From assembly GCF_963678635.1 (NCBI RefSeq), contig NC_087068.1, positions 21,045,029 to 21,109,028 of the forward strand: a stretch of DNA of 64,000 nt, given 5' to 3'. Positions 46,259 through 55,897 of the stretch are shown piece by piece; position 1 is the stretch's first letter; the number at the start of each line of letters is the position of its first letter. The position numbers and the translations under genes are program-made. The notes under the pieces are model-generated. The model was not told the DNA's origin. It ran no database searches and saw nothing but the letters and a program-made list of their open reading frames with translations. This DNA comes from Symsagittifera roscoffensis (taxonomy: Eukaryota > Xenacoelomorpha > Acoela > Convolutidae).

Positions 46259-46832
46259 AATGGCGGCAGATATTTTTGCCTCTACTTATTAATCTAACGA
46301 GTTGCTTAACGTCCTCGTTTATTTCGCTCTTCTTCGGGGTTTTGGATGTGTAAATTAAAAGAGCTTTCGTTTCAGTGAAAAATTCGTCTAGTAGGCATTG
46401 CTTCTATAAATATACGCGGTGACTCAGAATTTTGGACTATGAATGCTTTTTCTGATTTCGTTTTTTTGTAGCAGATATGTGGGAAAATCATTGCTGGTTT
46501 CATTGCACCCTTTGAAATTGGTGTTTTTTCTATTAATCACAACAGCTATTGCTTCAGTAATTCTATGAATTGAAAACCGGGCTTGATCTTGCTTAGAACT
46601 AGGAAGCGCGGTTTCCAGATAACGATATTTTTTATATATGTCAATTATTCTAATTGCATGTTCTTGGTCGATAAGTTTCCATGATCAGAGGGGACTGTAG
46701 TGATTGCTGGGTGCGATGAATTAGATTGTGTTGCGTTGGGCAGTACGTTTGTTTTGGTTGTTGCCAGTGATTTTTCTTCATGAGTTGTGATGGGGAATGG
46801 GCTTGTTGCCCTGCTAGTGGAGACGGATCCTT

Positions 46833-46970
46833 TTACAAAGTTCTCGGGCCTGCATTGTATGCAGCAGAACCCATCGTAAAAAAATTTCTGCTCTGTAGCC
46901 CGCTAAATGAGACATGGATGTATGCTTTGCAAATGACACAACATAAGCCTCCTTTTCGCAAGTGGCGTTA
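46833..46970 (-). pseudogene. PHD-like finger at the LINE 5' end
   Basis: The frame reads RKGGLCCVICKAYIHVSFSG, a C-C-x2-C-x5-H pattern like the second half of a PHD finger (CxxCxxWxHxxCSG). It lies at the expected N-terminal position of the LINE protein, 0.6 kb before the RT blocks. Confidence 0.4.
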
Positions 46971-48330
46971 ACAAATATGGCATTGTGATTGATCGGCCAT
47001 AATTTGGCAGCAAGGAGCGTAAATTTATGGCGAATATATACAAGTTAGTTGAGCGAGCAATGAACTGAAAATTTTATTACCATAGAATTCATAAAAAATA
47101 CCATCTTCTCAAAACATAGTAGCACTAAAACTAACGTTTAGAATGGGGGAAACAATTCGTATTCTTGAGAGGTAAGAAAATTTTTTAAGGCAGAATAAAG
47201 AATTGTTTAGAGCAGCAAGTTGTCTTTTTAAAAAGTGATAATTTGCAGAGAGGATGGTTTTGGGGATAATAAGCACATTTGGATTCAACTCATAAGGATT
47301 AATTTCAAAATTATTATAAGTCTCCTAACATTAGCAGAGTCGGAAATCGCAGATGAGTTATCATTAAAGCAGGCTACTATGGTAACGCAGTTCAGTTTTT
47401 GCAAGGGGTAGCGCGAGACTTAAGCGGCAAGGTCGTCTAGCTTTGCAAATCTGTACGAGTGAACCGTGGCTCCGACATCATTGGGGCTGCAGTACTCAGT
47501 CATTGAAATTCCTAATACCAGTTTCTTGCTCCACTCGAGTCGCCACTTCGGCCTATACTTCGGCACAAACATTCACTAAGCATGTTATAAAAGATGCAAA
47601 AAAAAAGAAAGAGTATATTGTAAAATGAGTTGAAGAAAAAATTTTAAAATTTATTAACAAAAAAATTGCCTTTCCCTGGTTTTACGCTAGAAGCAGAGCC
47701 AACTATATTTAAAAAAAAAGAACGCATTTTTTTGGCATACCAATTTTTTTGACCAATTTGTTTTAGTTGCATTTTACTCGAACAACTTTCACATATTTCA
47801 TTCTTTTTAACATTTCTCAAGTGTTCGGTTTAAGTGATTGAAAACTGAATGGATAGTGTTTCTATACCTTGCCGCAAAAAACTTGAAACCGGTTTGCGTA
47901 TCGATGGCGGAAAGAATTATTATTGTCCTCAGTCTAAATTTTTCATCTCGTCATTACGCTACTTGTTGAACTTTACCACACTTTGTCTGCTGGTGTGCAA
48001 CATTCGCCCGTAAGTACATAACGACCGAAAACAAAGCTAAGCTATAAAACAACTGGCCAGCGTCTAAACAAAGCTCTACATGCTTTTCACCGTCTCTACC
48101 GAAGCCAGTTCTTTTGGTGGTCTTTCTAACATCGGGTCGACAAAAACGTTACTGCTTTCGGCTTCGGTCAAAACACCCAGATTAACTTAATTACATGCAA
48201 GAACAGTGAGCTCATGGCTGGGTCTCAGAATCCCCAGACCACGAGGACACTCCTAAAAACAGGGCTACTACTATTTACTATATTAATATTGTTTTTGTTC
48301 AGTAGATAAAAATCATCATCTCCATCGAAG
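46971..48330. other. Spacer without recognisable gene
   Basis: AT-rich with short open frames only (for example 47443-47628 plus). No domain, tRNA or repeat could be assigned. Confidence 0.4.
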
Positions 48331-48519
48331 ATGGATCAACCCGTTCCCTCAACTCCTAGCTTCTCATTATCTGAAAATGAATCGAGATGTTGTTTAAATT
48401 CAATTCAGGGCATAACCAGGAAGCTAAAAGTTAGTTTTTATCAGTTCAAGTCCAAGCCTCAAGACCCCTCCGGATTCCTGAATCCGGGGAAAAAAAACAC
48501 TCTTATTTCCTCTCCGTAA
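48331..48519 (+). CDS. Possible short exon or chance frame
   Basis: ATG frame of 62 codons (MDQPVPSTPSFSLSENES...), Ser/Pro-rich, preceded by an A-rich context (CGAAGATGG). GC is higher than the flank. No partner exon or homologue recognised. Confidence 0.2.
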   Translation: MDQPVPSTPSFSLSENESRCCLNSIQGITRKLKVSFYQFKSKPQDPSGFLNPGKKNTLISSP

Positions 48520-48611
48520 GGCTGATTTCACGGTTCCACCACCCTTCACCGTTGGTGTGAATGTCTTTTTAACGATTGTAGCGACACAATTGTCACAACT
48601 CGGAGCAGTCT

Positions 48612-49136
48612 TTGTTAATTCTCTGTTGTGATTTTCTATTTCTCGTTGTTATCTCTATCGCAACTATTGTTGTTGTTGTTTCCACGGCAACTATTTTTGT
48701 TGTGTTTTTCTCTCTGATTTTTCTTCAGAATGGCCGTTTCAGACTTTCTCAGGAATGTGACGTCATCATTCGAAATTTTAAAAATTTAAAATACCAGAAT
48801 ATTCTCACCTTCACAGTTTGTCTTATCGTTCAAATAACGTCGCTAATCTGCCAAAACTGTCAACTCTCAAGGTCAGCGGCTAATAATTCGAAATGGCCTT
48901 TTTGTCAATTCTGGTCGAATATTACCTACTCCCCGGACATCCCGGTCAATGACCCCATTGAATCTCGTAGTCTCCGTAAAAATGGTACAGTGCCATCGAA
49001 CAGAATTTACAAAATGCACGAAATCACTTTTATCCACGCCCTATCGACTCACTGCAGAATATATATGGAATCACAGTACACTACTATAGCCTTCCAAATT
49101 CTTTCACTAATCTGCACTTTCGAGGATATGACCTAA
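48612..49136 (+). CDS. Unrecognised 174-codon plus-strand frame
   Basis: The frame begins with a strongly hydrophobic stretch (LFLVVISIATIVVVVSTATI, then FVVFFSLIFL), partly generated by GTTGTTGTT-type repeats. It continues with a polar part containing NLKYQNILTFTVCLIV, CQNCQLSRSAANNSKW and SNITYSPDIPVNDP. It could be a membrane protein relic, but composition, lack of splice context and location next to a retroelement make this uncertain. It lies where the terminal part of the minus-strand element would be expected. Confidence 0.25.
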   Translation: MLILCCDFLFLVVISIATIVVVVSTATIFVVFFSLIFLQNGRFRLSQECDVIIRNFKNLKYQNILTFTVCLIVQITSLICQNCQLSRSAANNSKWPFCQFWSNITYSPDIPVNDPIESRSLRKNGTVPSNRIYKMHEITFIHALSTHCRIYMESQYTTIAFQILSLICTFEDMT

Positions 49137-49139
49137 GAT

Positions 49140-49925
49140 AAAACATTTTTTCTGACTTCCAATGTCAATGCCTTGATATAAAAATTTTTCTCCTAGGTTT
49201 CAAAAGTTGTTAGTTTGCAGGACAGTTCTGCCAAACAGCAAGCTAAAATTATCCTACTATGCTTCTTCCCTACGGAAATTTTTGTTGTTATTGGTCCTGA
49301 ATATTTAAATTAAGGAACTCTGTGGTTTGAAAGAACAATGAAATAATCTCCCTTTTCAAGAGATTACCCCAATCTTTCATGTCACCACAAAAGGATCAAT
49401 TTTCCTAGTTGATTAAAAACAATCATGCAGGCTAGAATTTTTAAAATACTCTTCATTCAAGCCTTTCTAAAAGAATAGTAAGTGTCTCTAAAGCCACTTA
49501 CTAAAATCAAAATGCATATTTATAAATGCAAAAAATTATTTAATCTTTCAAATCTCAACTAAATGTTTTTTTTTCAGTTTCAATTAAAACTTGGTTGCTT
49601 TGTTTCTCATTTGAGTTTTTTGTCACATAATTTTTATTTGTTTCTCATTTGAGTTTTAATTTGTTCTTTTTTGTCACTTCTTTGTTTCTTCTTTTTTCGT
49701 CGTTTAGAAGTTCTAAAACTTCTAAATTCTTCTAATTTCTCTCTTTTTGTATCTTGTTCTCCGGCCATTTGTCAATTTTCCATCTCCTCCTCCTGCGACA
49801 TTGACTACGCACTTTCAGTTTCTGTGTCTTGCAACACATCGGTAGCTATCCTGACGATGTTGGAAGCAGTCCTCCAACACTTCTGCTCTTCCAATCTTTG
49901 TTTAAAACAAGGTAGGGGATCAACG
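49140..49925. other. AT-rich flank of the accessory frames
   Basis: No recognisable gene. It contains a 37-bp-spaced direct repeat of TTTCTCATTTGAGTTTT at about 49603 and 49640. It may hold the 3' untranslated part or terminal repeat of the minus-strand element; no LTR boundary could be fixed. Confidence 0.35.
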
Positions 49926-50510
49926 TTAGATTCTCTGTTCCGGCAGAAGCTGTTGTGGACGCACAACGTCATGTTTCTCTCCAAATCTTCCCATCAACAT
50001 CTCTTCTTTCTCCCTTCCAATACATTCACTCGTCCTGGAAGTTCTCTTTACTGCGGTGGTCACTGCGTTCCGGTGAGTTACAAAAGCTCGCTTGAAAGCT
50101 CCTGCTCCATTGTCCAGCTGATACGCACTGTACACTCTGCTGTGCTTCGACATATACTTCTTAGCATATTCGTACAACCATGCAGTCATGTTGGCTCTAA
50201 ACCATGGCATCAGACGTCTTGTGGCCCATATCTTTTTCACATCCATCGGAATCCTCAAGATTTTGCACATTGTCTCAAAAAGATCTAAATCTTTTAGACA
50301 ATACAATCTCTGCAATTGTTCTCTCGTCGGCGCCTCCTGTCTATTGTTCTCTTTCACATGAGTTTGCAGCCATCGTATCGCCATCATAACTCCCACTATC
50401 ACTATCGTTATGGGACGTGATGAGTCTGGTAAACCCATGGAGAGCAGCTCTCCACAGTCCCAGATTAACACCAGATTACTACGCCCGGATGACCACCATG
50501 TTTGCAGCAA
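49926..50510 (-). CDS. Accessory frame, 194 residues, unrecognised
   Basis: The last long minus-strand frame of the block. It includes a hydrophobic strand-turn region (ITIVIVGVMMAIRWLQTHVK), then KDLDLFETMCKILRIPMDVK and a basic helical C-terminal half (FKRAFVTHRNAVTTAVKRTS). The plus-strand frame opposite (49671-50288) is a shadow: it is rich in Cys, Ser and Phe, as expected from antisense of this composition. No family recognised. Confidence 0.4.
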   Translation of the reverse strand: MLQTWWSSGRSNLVLIWDCGELLSMGLPDSSRPITIVIVGVMMAIRWLQTHVKENNRQEAPTREQLQRLYCLKDLDLFETMCKILRIPMDVKKIWATRRLMPWFRANMTAWLYEYAKKYMSKHSRVYSAYQLDNGAGAFKRAFVTHRNAVTTAVKRTSRTSECIGREKEEMLMGRFGEKHDVVRPQQLLPEQRI

Positions 50511-50698
50511 GCATGGCAGGAAAACTCACCATGTGTTGACATGATGCTCCTCCAATTACGCTTTCCCGAAGCTTCCAGTAGTGGTTCCACTTCCTTCATC
50601 ACTCGGTGGACTTCATCAATTTCATCTACTGCATAGTAACCGGTTACGGTTGATTCTTTCTGCTTTTGTCTTTCAAAGTCACTGAAGTTCCCACTGGC

Positions 50699-50920
50699 CT
50701 ATCCCATGAACTTCTTTCCCAGTATCGATTCTAAATCCTCCTTAGTTCTTTCTGGAACTGCTGAGAACTTTTTGCACAGTAACTCATAGGACTTTTCTGA
50801 CATTCTTGCTAGTCTTACGCATTTTGGCACCGAGAAGGCTTGATCCACGATCGTTCTCGTACTTTTCACATCCACAGCTACGAAATGCACTCTTGCACAT
50901 TGGAGTATCCGCTCTTTCAC
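50699..50920 (-). CDS. Accessory frame fragment, 73 residues
   Basis: Helical, basic (VPKCVRLARMSEKSYELLCK, then KEDLESILGKKFMG). Same strand and composition as neighbours; probably one part of a longer ancestral protein. Fossil context. Confidence 0.35.
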   Translation of the reverse strand: MKERILQCARVHFVAVDVKSTRTIVDQAFSVPKCVRLARMSEKSYELLCKKFSAVPERTKEDLESILGKKFMG

Positions 50921-50997
50921 ATTGGAGCTAATGTCGATCCCATCAAATATCGCGCTCTCGATGGTCTGCGATAAGTTTCACTGTGTCGGATGTTCAT

Positions 50998-51252
50998 TTA
51001 CGCCTCGATCGCTTCCCTCCACTTTCCTATGTGTTTTTGCTCAGTCTGCAAAACTCCTGGGAACACTTCTACACTGATGGCCGTGACCATCTCATGTTTA
51101 TGTTCTAGATTCAATAGTGACTCTAAAGAAACAAACATGCTGTAGAATCCTAGTGTAGTCACTAGATTCACCTCGGTTCCTCCATGGCAATCTGCAACCA
51201 GTTCCCTTTCCGTTTTCGCCCTCATCACAATGTTCCCAAACAATATCGTCAA
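50998..51252 (-). CDS. Accessory frame fragment, 84 residues
   Basis: Contains LVTTLGFYSMFVSLESLLNL and EVFPGVLQTEQKHIGKWREA. Unrecognised; same-strand context as the other accessory frames. Confidence 0.3.
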   Translation of the reverse strand: MTILFGNIVMRAKTERELVADCHGGTEVNLVTTLGFYSMFVSLESLLNLEHKHEMVTAISVEVFPGVLQTEQKHIGKWREAIEA

Positions 51253-51601
51253 TTGCTTGTGTTGTTTCTCCAGGGTTGTGTCGCACGTAAAATCGAATCA
51301 GGGTTGGGGCTAGGCCCTAAGGATGGTTTCATCAGTTCCCACACCACCTTCAAGCTCGTTCTCAGTAGTTCATCTGAGAACCCCAATCCAAACTCTACTC
51401 GTTTGTCGGATTTCGGCACTGAAGTCCGGCCACCTTTCCCTCTAAGACTAGTCCCAGTCTGGTCTGCTGATAAGCAGCGCTTCTTATCGTTGCAATTCTC
51501 GACGTCCAGAACCTTAGCAACACTGCTTGCTCGTAATCAAAGAAGCAATCGCTTATGTCTTCATTTAGGAAAGGATTGTACGCTATCCCTATGATTCCGT
51601 A

Positions 51602-51979
51602 CTACACGTAACTGTAGGACTTCTTTCTGATCGGTTCACAGTATTCACTGGTTTTCGGCAGTGCTCCCATGGATTCCTTAGTGAACCTCAGCTCCTTGTT
51701 TGAGAATCTCCTTATTTCGTCTATTTTCCTCATGGGTTCTAGTTCCACGGGTTCTTTCATGTTCACTCGCATTGGCTTGCTTTGATGCATATCCAGCAGT
51801 GCTAGCAAGAGCAAGGCTTTCGCTCGTTCATCGCCTTCTCTTAGCATCTTGACACAAGGGCTCAATGCTGGCACTAAAATGTGTTCTATCATGAACCGAA
51901 TGAAACAGAGAGCGTCTCTCCGCTTCGCGCATGCTATTGCTGCTTCCTCTTGAGTTATCAGATCTCTCATGCTCGTCAT
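51602..51979 (-). CDS. Accessory frame, 125 residues, unrecognised
   Basis: Starts MTSMRDLITQEEAAIACAKR. It is strongly helical (ALLLLALLDMHQSKPMRVNM) with a charged C-terminus. Overlapping frames at 51828-52055 and 51998-52204 are either shadows or neighbouring parts. No motif recognised. Confidence 0.35.
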   Translation of the reverse strand: MTSMRDLITQEEAAIACAKRRDALCFIRFMIEHILVPALSPCVKMLREGDERAKALLLLALLDMHQSKPMRVNMKEPVELEPMRKIDEIRRFSNKELRFTKESMGALPKTSEYCEPIRKKSYSYV

Positions 51980-52348
51980 TAAGAATACCTTTCTCTTTCA
52001 ATCTCTTCCTTTCTTCTGAATCATATTCCCTGCGAGTCTTCCAGTCATGCACCAAGTGAACCTCAGTTGTAGCTCAGTTCTCACGTAAGGTACTGCAATC
52101 AGAGCCTGTATCTTCGACGTGGTTCTCATTTCTTCTTCGAAGTACCGCAACACTACCGCTCTCCATGGAAGGCTCACCAACAACTCGATCGTTTCTGCAT
52201 GCATTTCCGACTACCCTAGAGTCCCGTATGCTTTCTGTTTCAGAGTGGTGCCTTGCATCATTGTCTCCAAATAACCTTCACTGGCACTTTTGTCTTCCAG
52301 AGCCATTAAGTGTCCTCTGGCCGAATTTCTGTACTCCAACATCTCCAT

Positions 52349-52663
52349 TTATTCACTGGCGGGTTCATCTATTGATACAGTATCCGGCACTATCAGTCGG
52401 TTATATTCCACGGGCACTAGCTGTCCTACAACACTTCTTTTTCCGTGGTTCATGGGAGACGATTTAAAGTCTTTCATAGTACTCTCTCTACATTGGCTGA
52501 GTATTTCCATTTCTAATGCTGCTCCAGTCAGAGTGCGGTCACCCTTCTTGGTTTTGTAACCAGTTGATTTTATCCCTACCGTAAGAATGGGTGGCACCAT
52601 CGCTATATCAGTCCAGATCCTGTCTGTGCCAGGCAATCGATCATCACCCTGTTCCAAATCCAT
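52349..52663 (-). CDS. Accessory frame, 104 residues, unrecognised
   Basis: Contains WTDIAMVPPILTVGIKSTGY and GDRTLTGAALEMEILSQCRE, an alternation that suggests a beta-rich fold. No family recognised. Confidence 0.35.
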   Translation of the reverse strand: MDLEQGDDRLPGTDRIWTDIAMVPPILTVGIKSTGYKTKKGDRTLTGAALEMEILSQCRESTMKDFKSSPMNHGKRSVVGQLVPVEYNRLIVPDTVSIDEPASE

Positions 52664-52710
52664 AGCTTCATAGCTTCTTCGACTCGTTTTTTTTTCGCTG
52701 AGTTGACAGC

Positions 52711-53442
52711 TTATATTGAGATTTCAGAATATATCTTCGTCTTTCCCGATTTCCTCAATATCACCTTGCTGCCCAATTTCATCTTCATTTCATTAATGTT
52801 ATCAATCACCAATTTTGATCGCATCGTTCCTTTCCGGGTTCTTGACAGATATACCACTTCTCCTTTATCTTCTTGCGGCGTCATCTTGATAGGAGAGTTT
52901 GCCTCATTTTCGTCAGTGGCTGAGTCGATCAATAACTTGCTCAATCTCCCTTCACACTCGTCGAGTTTGTCAAGGACCTCCCGCATTATTGGTCGGTTGA
53001 GACCTAGTTTCAAAATAGACTGGGTACCGTAGCTCTGAACTACTGTCCAGACCTCTTCCATGAAGGCTACTCTATCCATTCCACATCCCTTCCTATTTTC
53101 ATGGTCTCTGTGATGCACCTCCCACTCTTCTTCGGGCAACGTTCCCAAGAGAGGTACTCTGGCAGCGCCTTCTATTCTTCTTCTCCTTGTTGATTCCTTG
53201 AGGAGTCTTTGTTCGTTGTCTTTAGAATTAATCGGAGAGTCGCTCTCCGGCAAATTCAGGTTCATTTCTATAAAGGCCGACGGGGGTTCCAGCGTGGAGG
53301 TACCCTCGTCTGCTGGCTCAGTCGTTTCCAACGCATCCGCGCCGTTTTCAAAATCACTGAGGAAATTGAAGTCTAGGCTGGATACTCCTCCTCTCGATGC
53401 CTTATCGTCTTCTTTCTCAGCCTGATCAGAATCCTGTTGCAT
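52711..53442 (-). CDS. Accessory frame, 243 residues, acidic N-terminus
   Basis: The N-terminal half is acidic and likely disordered (QAEKEDDKASRGG; ETTEPADEGTSTLEPPSAF). The middle part is helical (DRVAFMEEVWTVVQSYGTQS; REVLDKLDECEGRLSKLLID) and the C-terminus basic and strand-like (KLVIDNINEMKMKLGSKVIL). The frame is long and unbroken. A structural or regulatory protein is conceivable; no family recognised. Confidence 0.45.
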   Translation of the reverse strand: MQQDSDQAEKEDDKASRGGVSSLDFNFLSDFENGADALETTEPADEGTSTLEPPSAFIEMNLNLPESDSPINSKDNEQRLLKESTRRRRIEGAARVPLLGTLPEEEWEVHHRDHENRKGCGMDRVAFMEEVWTVVQSYGTQSILKLGLNRPIMREVLDKLDECEGRLSKLLIDSATDENEANSPIKMTPQEDKGEVVYLSRTRKGTMRSKLVIDNINEMKMKLGSKVILRKSGKTKIYSEISI

Positions 53443-53514
53443 AGGTTCCTCCGATCGACGGCTTCCTCACTGCCCATCATCTCCTTCTGATTTCTCTTTT
53501 GAATTTGAGGGCCC

Positions 53515-53751
53515 TTACTCTTTACTTCTGGCCCCTTCCGGAAATTTCGGTATGACTAGCCTGCCAGCTGATTGATCTTCCTCCTCTCCATAGACTATTT
53601 TGACCTCCTCATAGCCGAAGGGTGCTAGCATGGTTCTCGTCTGTTGCGTTCCTCCCGCCGTTAACTCCAGCTTCACACTCTTTAAGATCAAGGAGGCCTC
53701 TGGTAATTTGGCTCTGCCTCTCATCCTCATAGGCGCTAGATTCAGTTTCAC
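53515..53751 (-). CDS. Accessory frame, 78 residues, unrecognised
   Basis: Contains PEASLILKSVKLELTAGGTQ and GYEEVKIVYGEEEDQSAGRL, beta-rich and acidic. Ends just upstream of the 243-residue frame on the same strand. Confidence 0.35.
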   Translation of the reverse strand: MKLNLAPMRMRGRAKLPEASLILKSVKLELTAGGTQQTRTMLAPFGYEEVKIVYGEEEDQSAGRLVIPKFPEGARSKE

Positions 53752-53814
53752 CCATTCCTCGTCAAATCTCCCAGGCTTCGAAGTCGCTGCGTTGCTTATT
53801 CGCCTTCTCGTTGC

Positions 53815-54051
53815 TTAATCCGTGTAAGCCAACTGCGTATGCTGTAACACTGCGGCTTTTCTGTCCACAAAACACAGATCCATCGTTTCCGAGAATTGCG
53901 CCATCCTCCTTTCATTGGTCTTAAAGGCTCTCAACATAGGAGTTTGCACTGCGGAGACTGCTCCGAGCAACATCCTCCTTATCAGAGGGAATTTAGGGAT
54001 TTTCTCTGACAGCTTCTTGTAACCACCCCAACCTTTCGTCTCTTCTCTCAC
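53815..54051 (-). CDS. Accessory frame, 78 residues, unrecognised
   Basis: Helical, basic (PKFPLIRRMLLGAVSAVQTP; FVDRKAAVLQHTQLAY). It overlaps the end of the frame at 53993-54304. Confidence 0.3.
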   Translation of the reverse strand: MREETKGWGGYKKLSEKIPKFPLIRRMLLGAVSAVQTPMLRAFKTNERRMAQFSETMDLCFVDRKAAVLQHTQLAYTD

Positions 54052-54304
54052 CTTGTGTTATGCTGCAGTGAGTCGGGGAATTCTTGTGATGCGGGCCACT
54101 TGTCTTATTATAGGGCCTTAGATTCCAGAGCTTTGGAAATACTTCAATGTGCCCTCTCTCCACTTCTCCCATACGATCACGGAAATGATCGTGTAAGTTT
54201 ACGACCGTCATCTCTGGCTCCGATATCTTCGCAAACAACAGATCTTCACTCATGAGTTCTCGCAATACGTGCTGCTCACACCAATTCAGCGCATTTCCGT
54301 CCAC
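53993..54304 (-). CDS. Accessory frame, 103 residues, unrecognised
   Basis: Begins MDGNALNWCEQHVLRELMSE and contains EMTVVNLHDHFRDRMGEVER. No motif assigned. Confidence 0.3.
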   Translation of the reverse strand: MDGNALNWCEQHVLRELMSEDLLFAKISEPEMTVVNLHDHFRDRMGEVERGHIEVFPKLWNLRPYNKTSGPHHKNSPTHCSITQGERRDERLGWLQEAVRENP

Positions 54305-54322
54305 TGCTGATATGAGGTTTAG

Positions 54323-54622
54323 TTATAGCACCGACCTCCTGTATGCTTCCGCCTTAATATCAGGGAACGCAAACGTGACTGCTGGTCCATATATGACCGT
54401 CACGAACTCCGTGGCTCCTCTGATCAACGCTAAGGGATCGGTCCTCATAGCTAAGCTCAGATCAGTTAGCAGGGGCATGCCCCCAACATGTCGTTGCACG
54501 TCTTCCTCCCTCTGGATTGTTTCATCCTCTCCTGTTCCATAGCAATTCTGCTGCAGGGGGTACTGGATAAGAGTATGTCTCAAATCTCTTATCTTGTTCC
54601 AGGAATACGTAGCTCGATTCAC
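54323..54622 (-). CDS. Accessory frame, 99 residues, unrecognised
   Basis: Contains LPLLTDLSLAMRTDP-like and EFVTVIYGPAVTFAFPDIKA stretches. Same strand, separated from the preceding 209-residue frame by a short gap. Confidence 0.3.
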   Translation of the reverse strand: MNRATYSWNKIRDLRHTLIQYPLQQNCYGTGEDETIQREEDVQRHVGGMPLLTDLSLAMRTDPLALIRGATEFVTVIYGPAVTFAFPDIKAEAYRRSVL

Positions 54623-54647
54623 GTCGAATCTCTCTCATTTGCTCTGG

Positions 54648-55277
54648 CTAGCGCGTCAAATTCATCAGTCCTCCCAAGTTTCCATGCGTTATTGCAATCA
54701 ACGTTAGAAGTCCACCTAATCGCAAGTTTCGAACTCCTTCGGTGAGCAGTACCGCCGGTCCTTTCACAAAGTTTTTAGCTCCAAACGTCACGAACAAGGC
54801 TAGTAGCTCAACGATCGATACTTCCAATACAGCTTGGATGAATTCCTTTATCAAATATCGAGAAAGTGTTGGGTAATTTTCCGCCAAGAAGGACGCGGTC
54901 CATCCGGCTCCTAGCCCTTCCAGCATGCTATCAGTCCGGTCAAAGCCTTCATCTTCTCTCACTTTCCGGGTCCAGAAAGCTTCCAGGGTAACTTGGCACA
55001 CTGTGATCACAAACTCGGCTGATTTCTCTTCAGCATTTATGGCCAGGTTCACCTCCTTCACTAAATAGGCATGGATCTTCTTGATCATCACTGGGCCTTG
55101 CTCGAAAGCATCCGCGCCCAACGCTGATATCCGGGTGGTCAAGCGCAGCCACTGGTTAGCCTCTGGTTTCTTCCTCAAAACCATCGCTTCCAAGTGAGCT
55201 CTGGTCGCCTTGGAGTTCTTTCTCCTCTCTCCTTCCTCTTTTATTTTCATTCCTCGGAACCATAAATCGTTTGACAT
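54648..55277 (-). CDS. Accessory frame, 209 residues, helical, unrecognised
   Basis: The ATG lies 2 nt after the stop of the second SGNH-like frame, an arrangement that suggests coupled expression or one former longer protein. The N-terminus is basic (FRGMKIKEEGERRKNSKATR). The middle has many helices, and there is a hydrophobic stretch (FIQAVLEVSIVELLALFVTF) that may be membrane-associated or a buried helix. No family recognised. Confidence 0.45.
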   Translation of the reverse strand: MSNDLWFRGMKIKEEGERRKNSKATRAHLEAMVLRKKPEANQWLRLTTRISALGADAFEQGPVMIKKIHAYLVKEVNLAINAEEKSAEFVITVCQVTLEAFWTRKVREDEGFDRTDSMLEGLGAGWTASFLAENYPTLSRYLIKEFIQAVLEVSIVELLALFVTFGAKNFVKGPAVLLTEGVRNLRLGGLLTLIAITHGNLGGLMNLTR

Positions 55278-55279
55278 CG

Positions 55280-55897
55280 CTACGATTTTCGATGGTCATC
55301 GTCAATTCCTGGCTTCAATTTGAGCTGTCGACTGAAGTTGGACAGTTCCAACATCAGCACTTCGTCCAATACTAGCATGTGTAGTGAGTGGTCCTTGAAT
55401 CCTCTCATCGCATTTGAGATGTCCGACCACACCGCAGGTAATTCAGCCCTGAGTAACCTCAGAATCTCCATCTCAATATCGGGAGTTGGGGCAGATATGA
55501 TCACATCATATTTCCCTTCTGAGAGCAAAGCCACAATCGCATACACGAACTTGTGTCCATCCGGGAGACGTGCATACCCCGGAGACAGCGCGAACACGGC
55601 TCTCGGTGTTATCTTAGTGAAGACACCCTCTTTCAGGGTACCTACTACCTCACCCATTGACTCGAGGATATCTTTTATAGCTGGCCATGCAGCATTTTCG
55701 GCCGTCGTAGGCTCCCTGAGTCTGCTCAGGAAACCCCTACTGTGTAGATGGTCATTGATGCCAGCGAACAAAATTGTGATTGGGTTCATTTCTGTCTGCC
55801 AATGTACCCCGATTGCCATCGAAACAGATTGCAGTAGGTCTACAGATGCTACATTTTCTTTCACGTGGCCTGGGGGTGCTTTCACCTGCCTGAACAT
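55280..55897 (-). CDS. Second SGNH-hydrolase-like protein
   Basis: A 205-residue frame from the ATG, with the same frame open some 20 codons further upstream. Residues 39-52 (NPITILFAGINDHL) match block III of SGNH hydrolases (hydrophobic strand, then G-x-N-D). KYDVIISAPTPDIEMEILR and HMLVLDEVLMLELSNFSRQL fit later strands of that fold. This resembles the SGNH-like proteins seen in many hypothetical Caenorhabditis genes, by memory of the family rather than by a search. Enzymatic activity is unproven. It lies about 0.7 kb downstream of the clearer SGNH frame on the same strand. Confidence 0.4.
   Translation of the reverse strand: MFRQVKAPPGHVKENVASVDLLQSVSMAIGVHWQTEMNPITILFAGINDHLHSRGFLSRLREPTTAENAAWPAIKDILESMGEVVGTLKEGVFTKITPRAVFALSPGYARLPDGHKFVYAIVALLSEGKYDVIISAPTPDIEMEILRLLRAELPAVWSDISNAMRGFKDHSLHMLVLDEVLMLELSNFSRQLKLKPGIDDDHRKS

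Larger units (their letters stand above)
44413..46970 (-). mobile_element. LINE of the restriction-like-endonuclease (RLE) type, degenerate
   Basis: From right to left on the minus strand there is a PHD-like cysteine/histidine finger (46970-46833), a linker, reverse transcriptase (46258-45312) and a C-terminal zinc knuckle with an RLE-type nuclease (44703-44413). The order finger-RT-CCHC-RLE matches the R2/NeSL/Utopia class of non-LTR retrotransposons; the exact clade is not certain. Several frameshifts and stops separate the domains (for example between the finger and RT, and between RT blocks at about 45.75-45.80 kb), so it is not functional. No poly(A) tail or 5' end was identified. Confidence 0.7.

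Noticed and set aside
47400-47480. tRNA- or SINE-like stretch (AGACTTAAGCGGCAAGG)
   Set aside because: No cloverleaf could be drawn, and the A and B boxes do not match on either strand.
49671-50288. 205-residue plus-strand frame
   Set aside because: Antisense shadow of the 194-residue minus-strand frame at 49926-50510, with Cys/Ser/Phe-rich composition.
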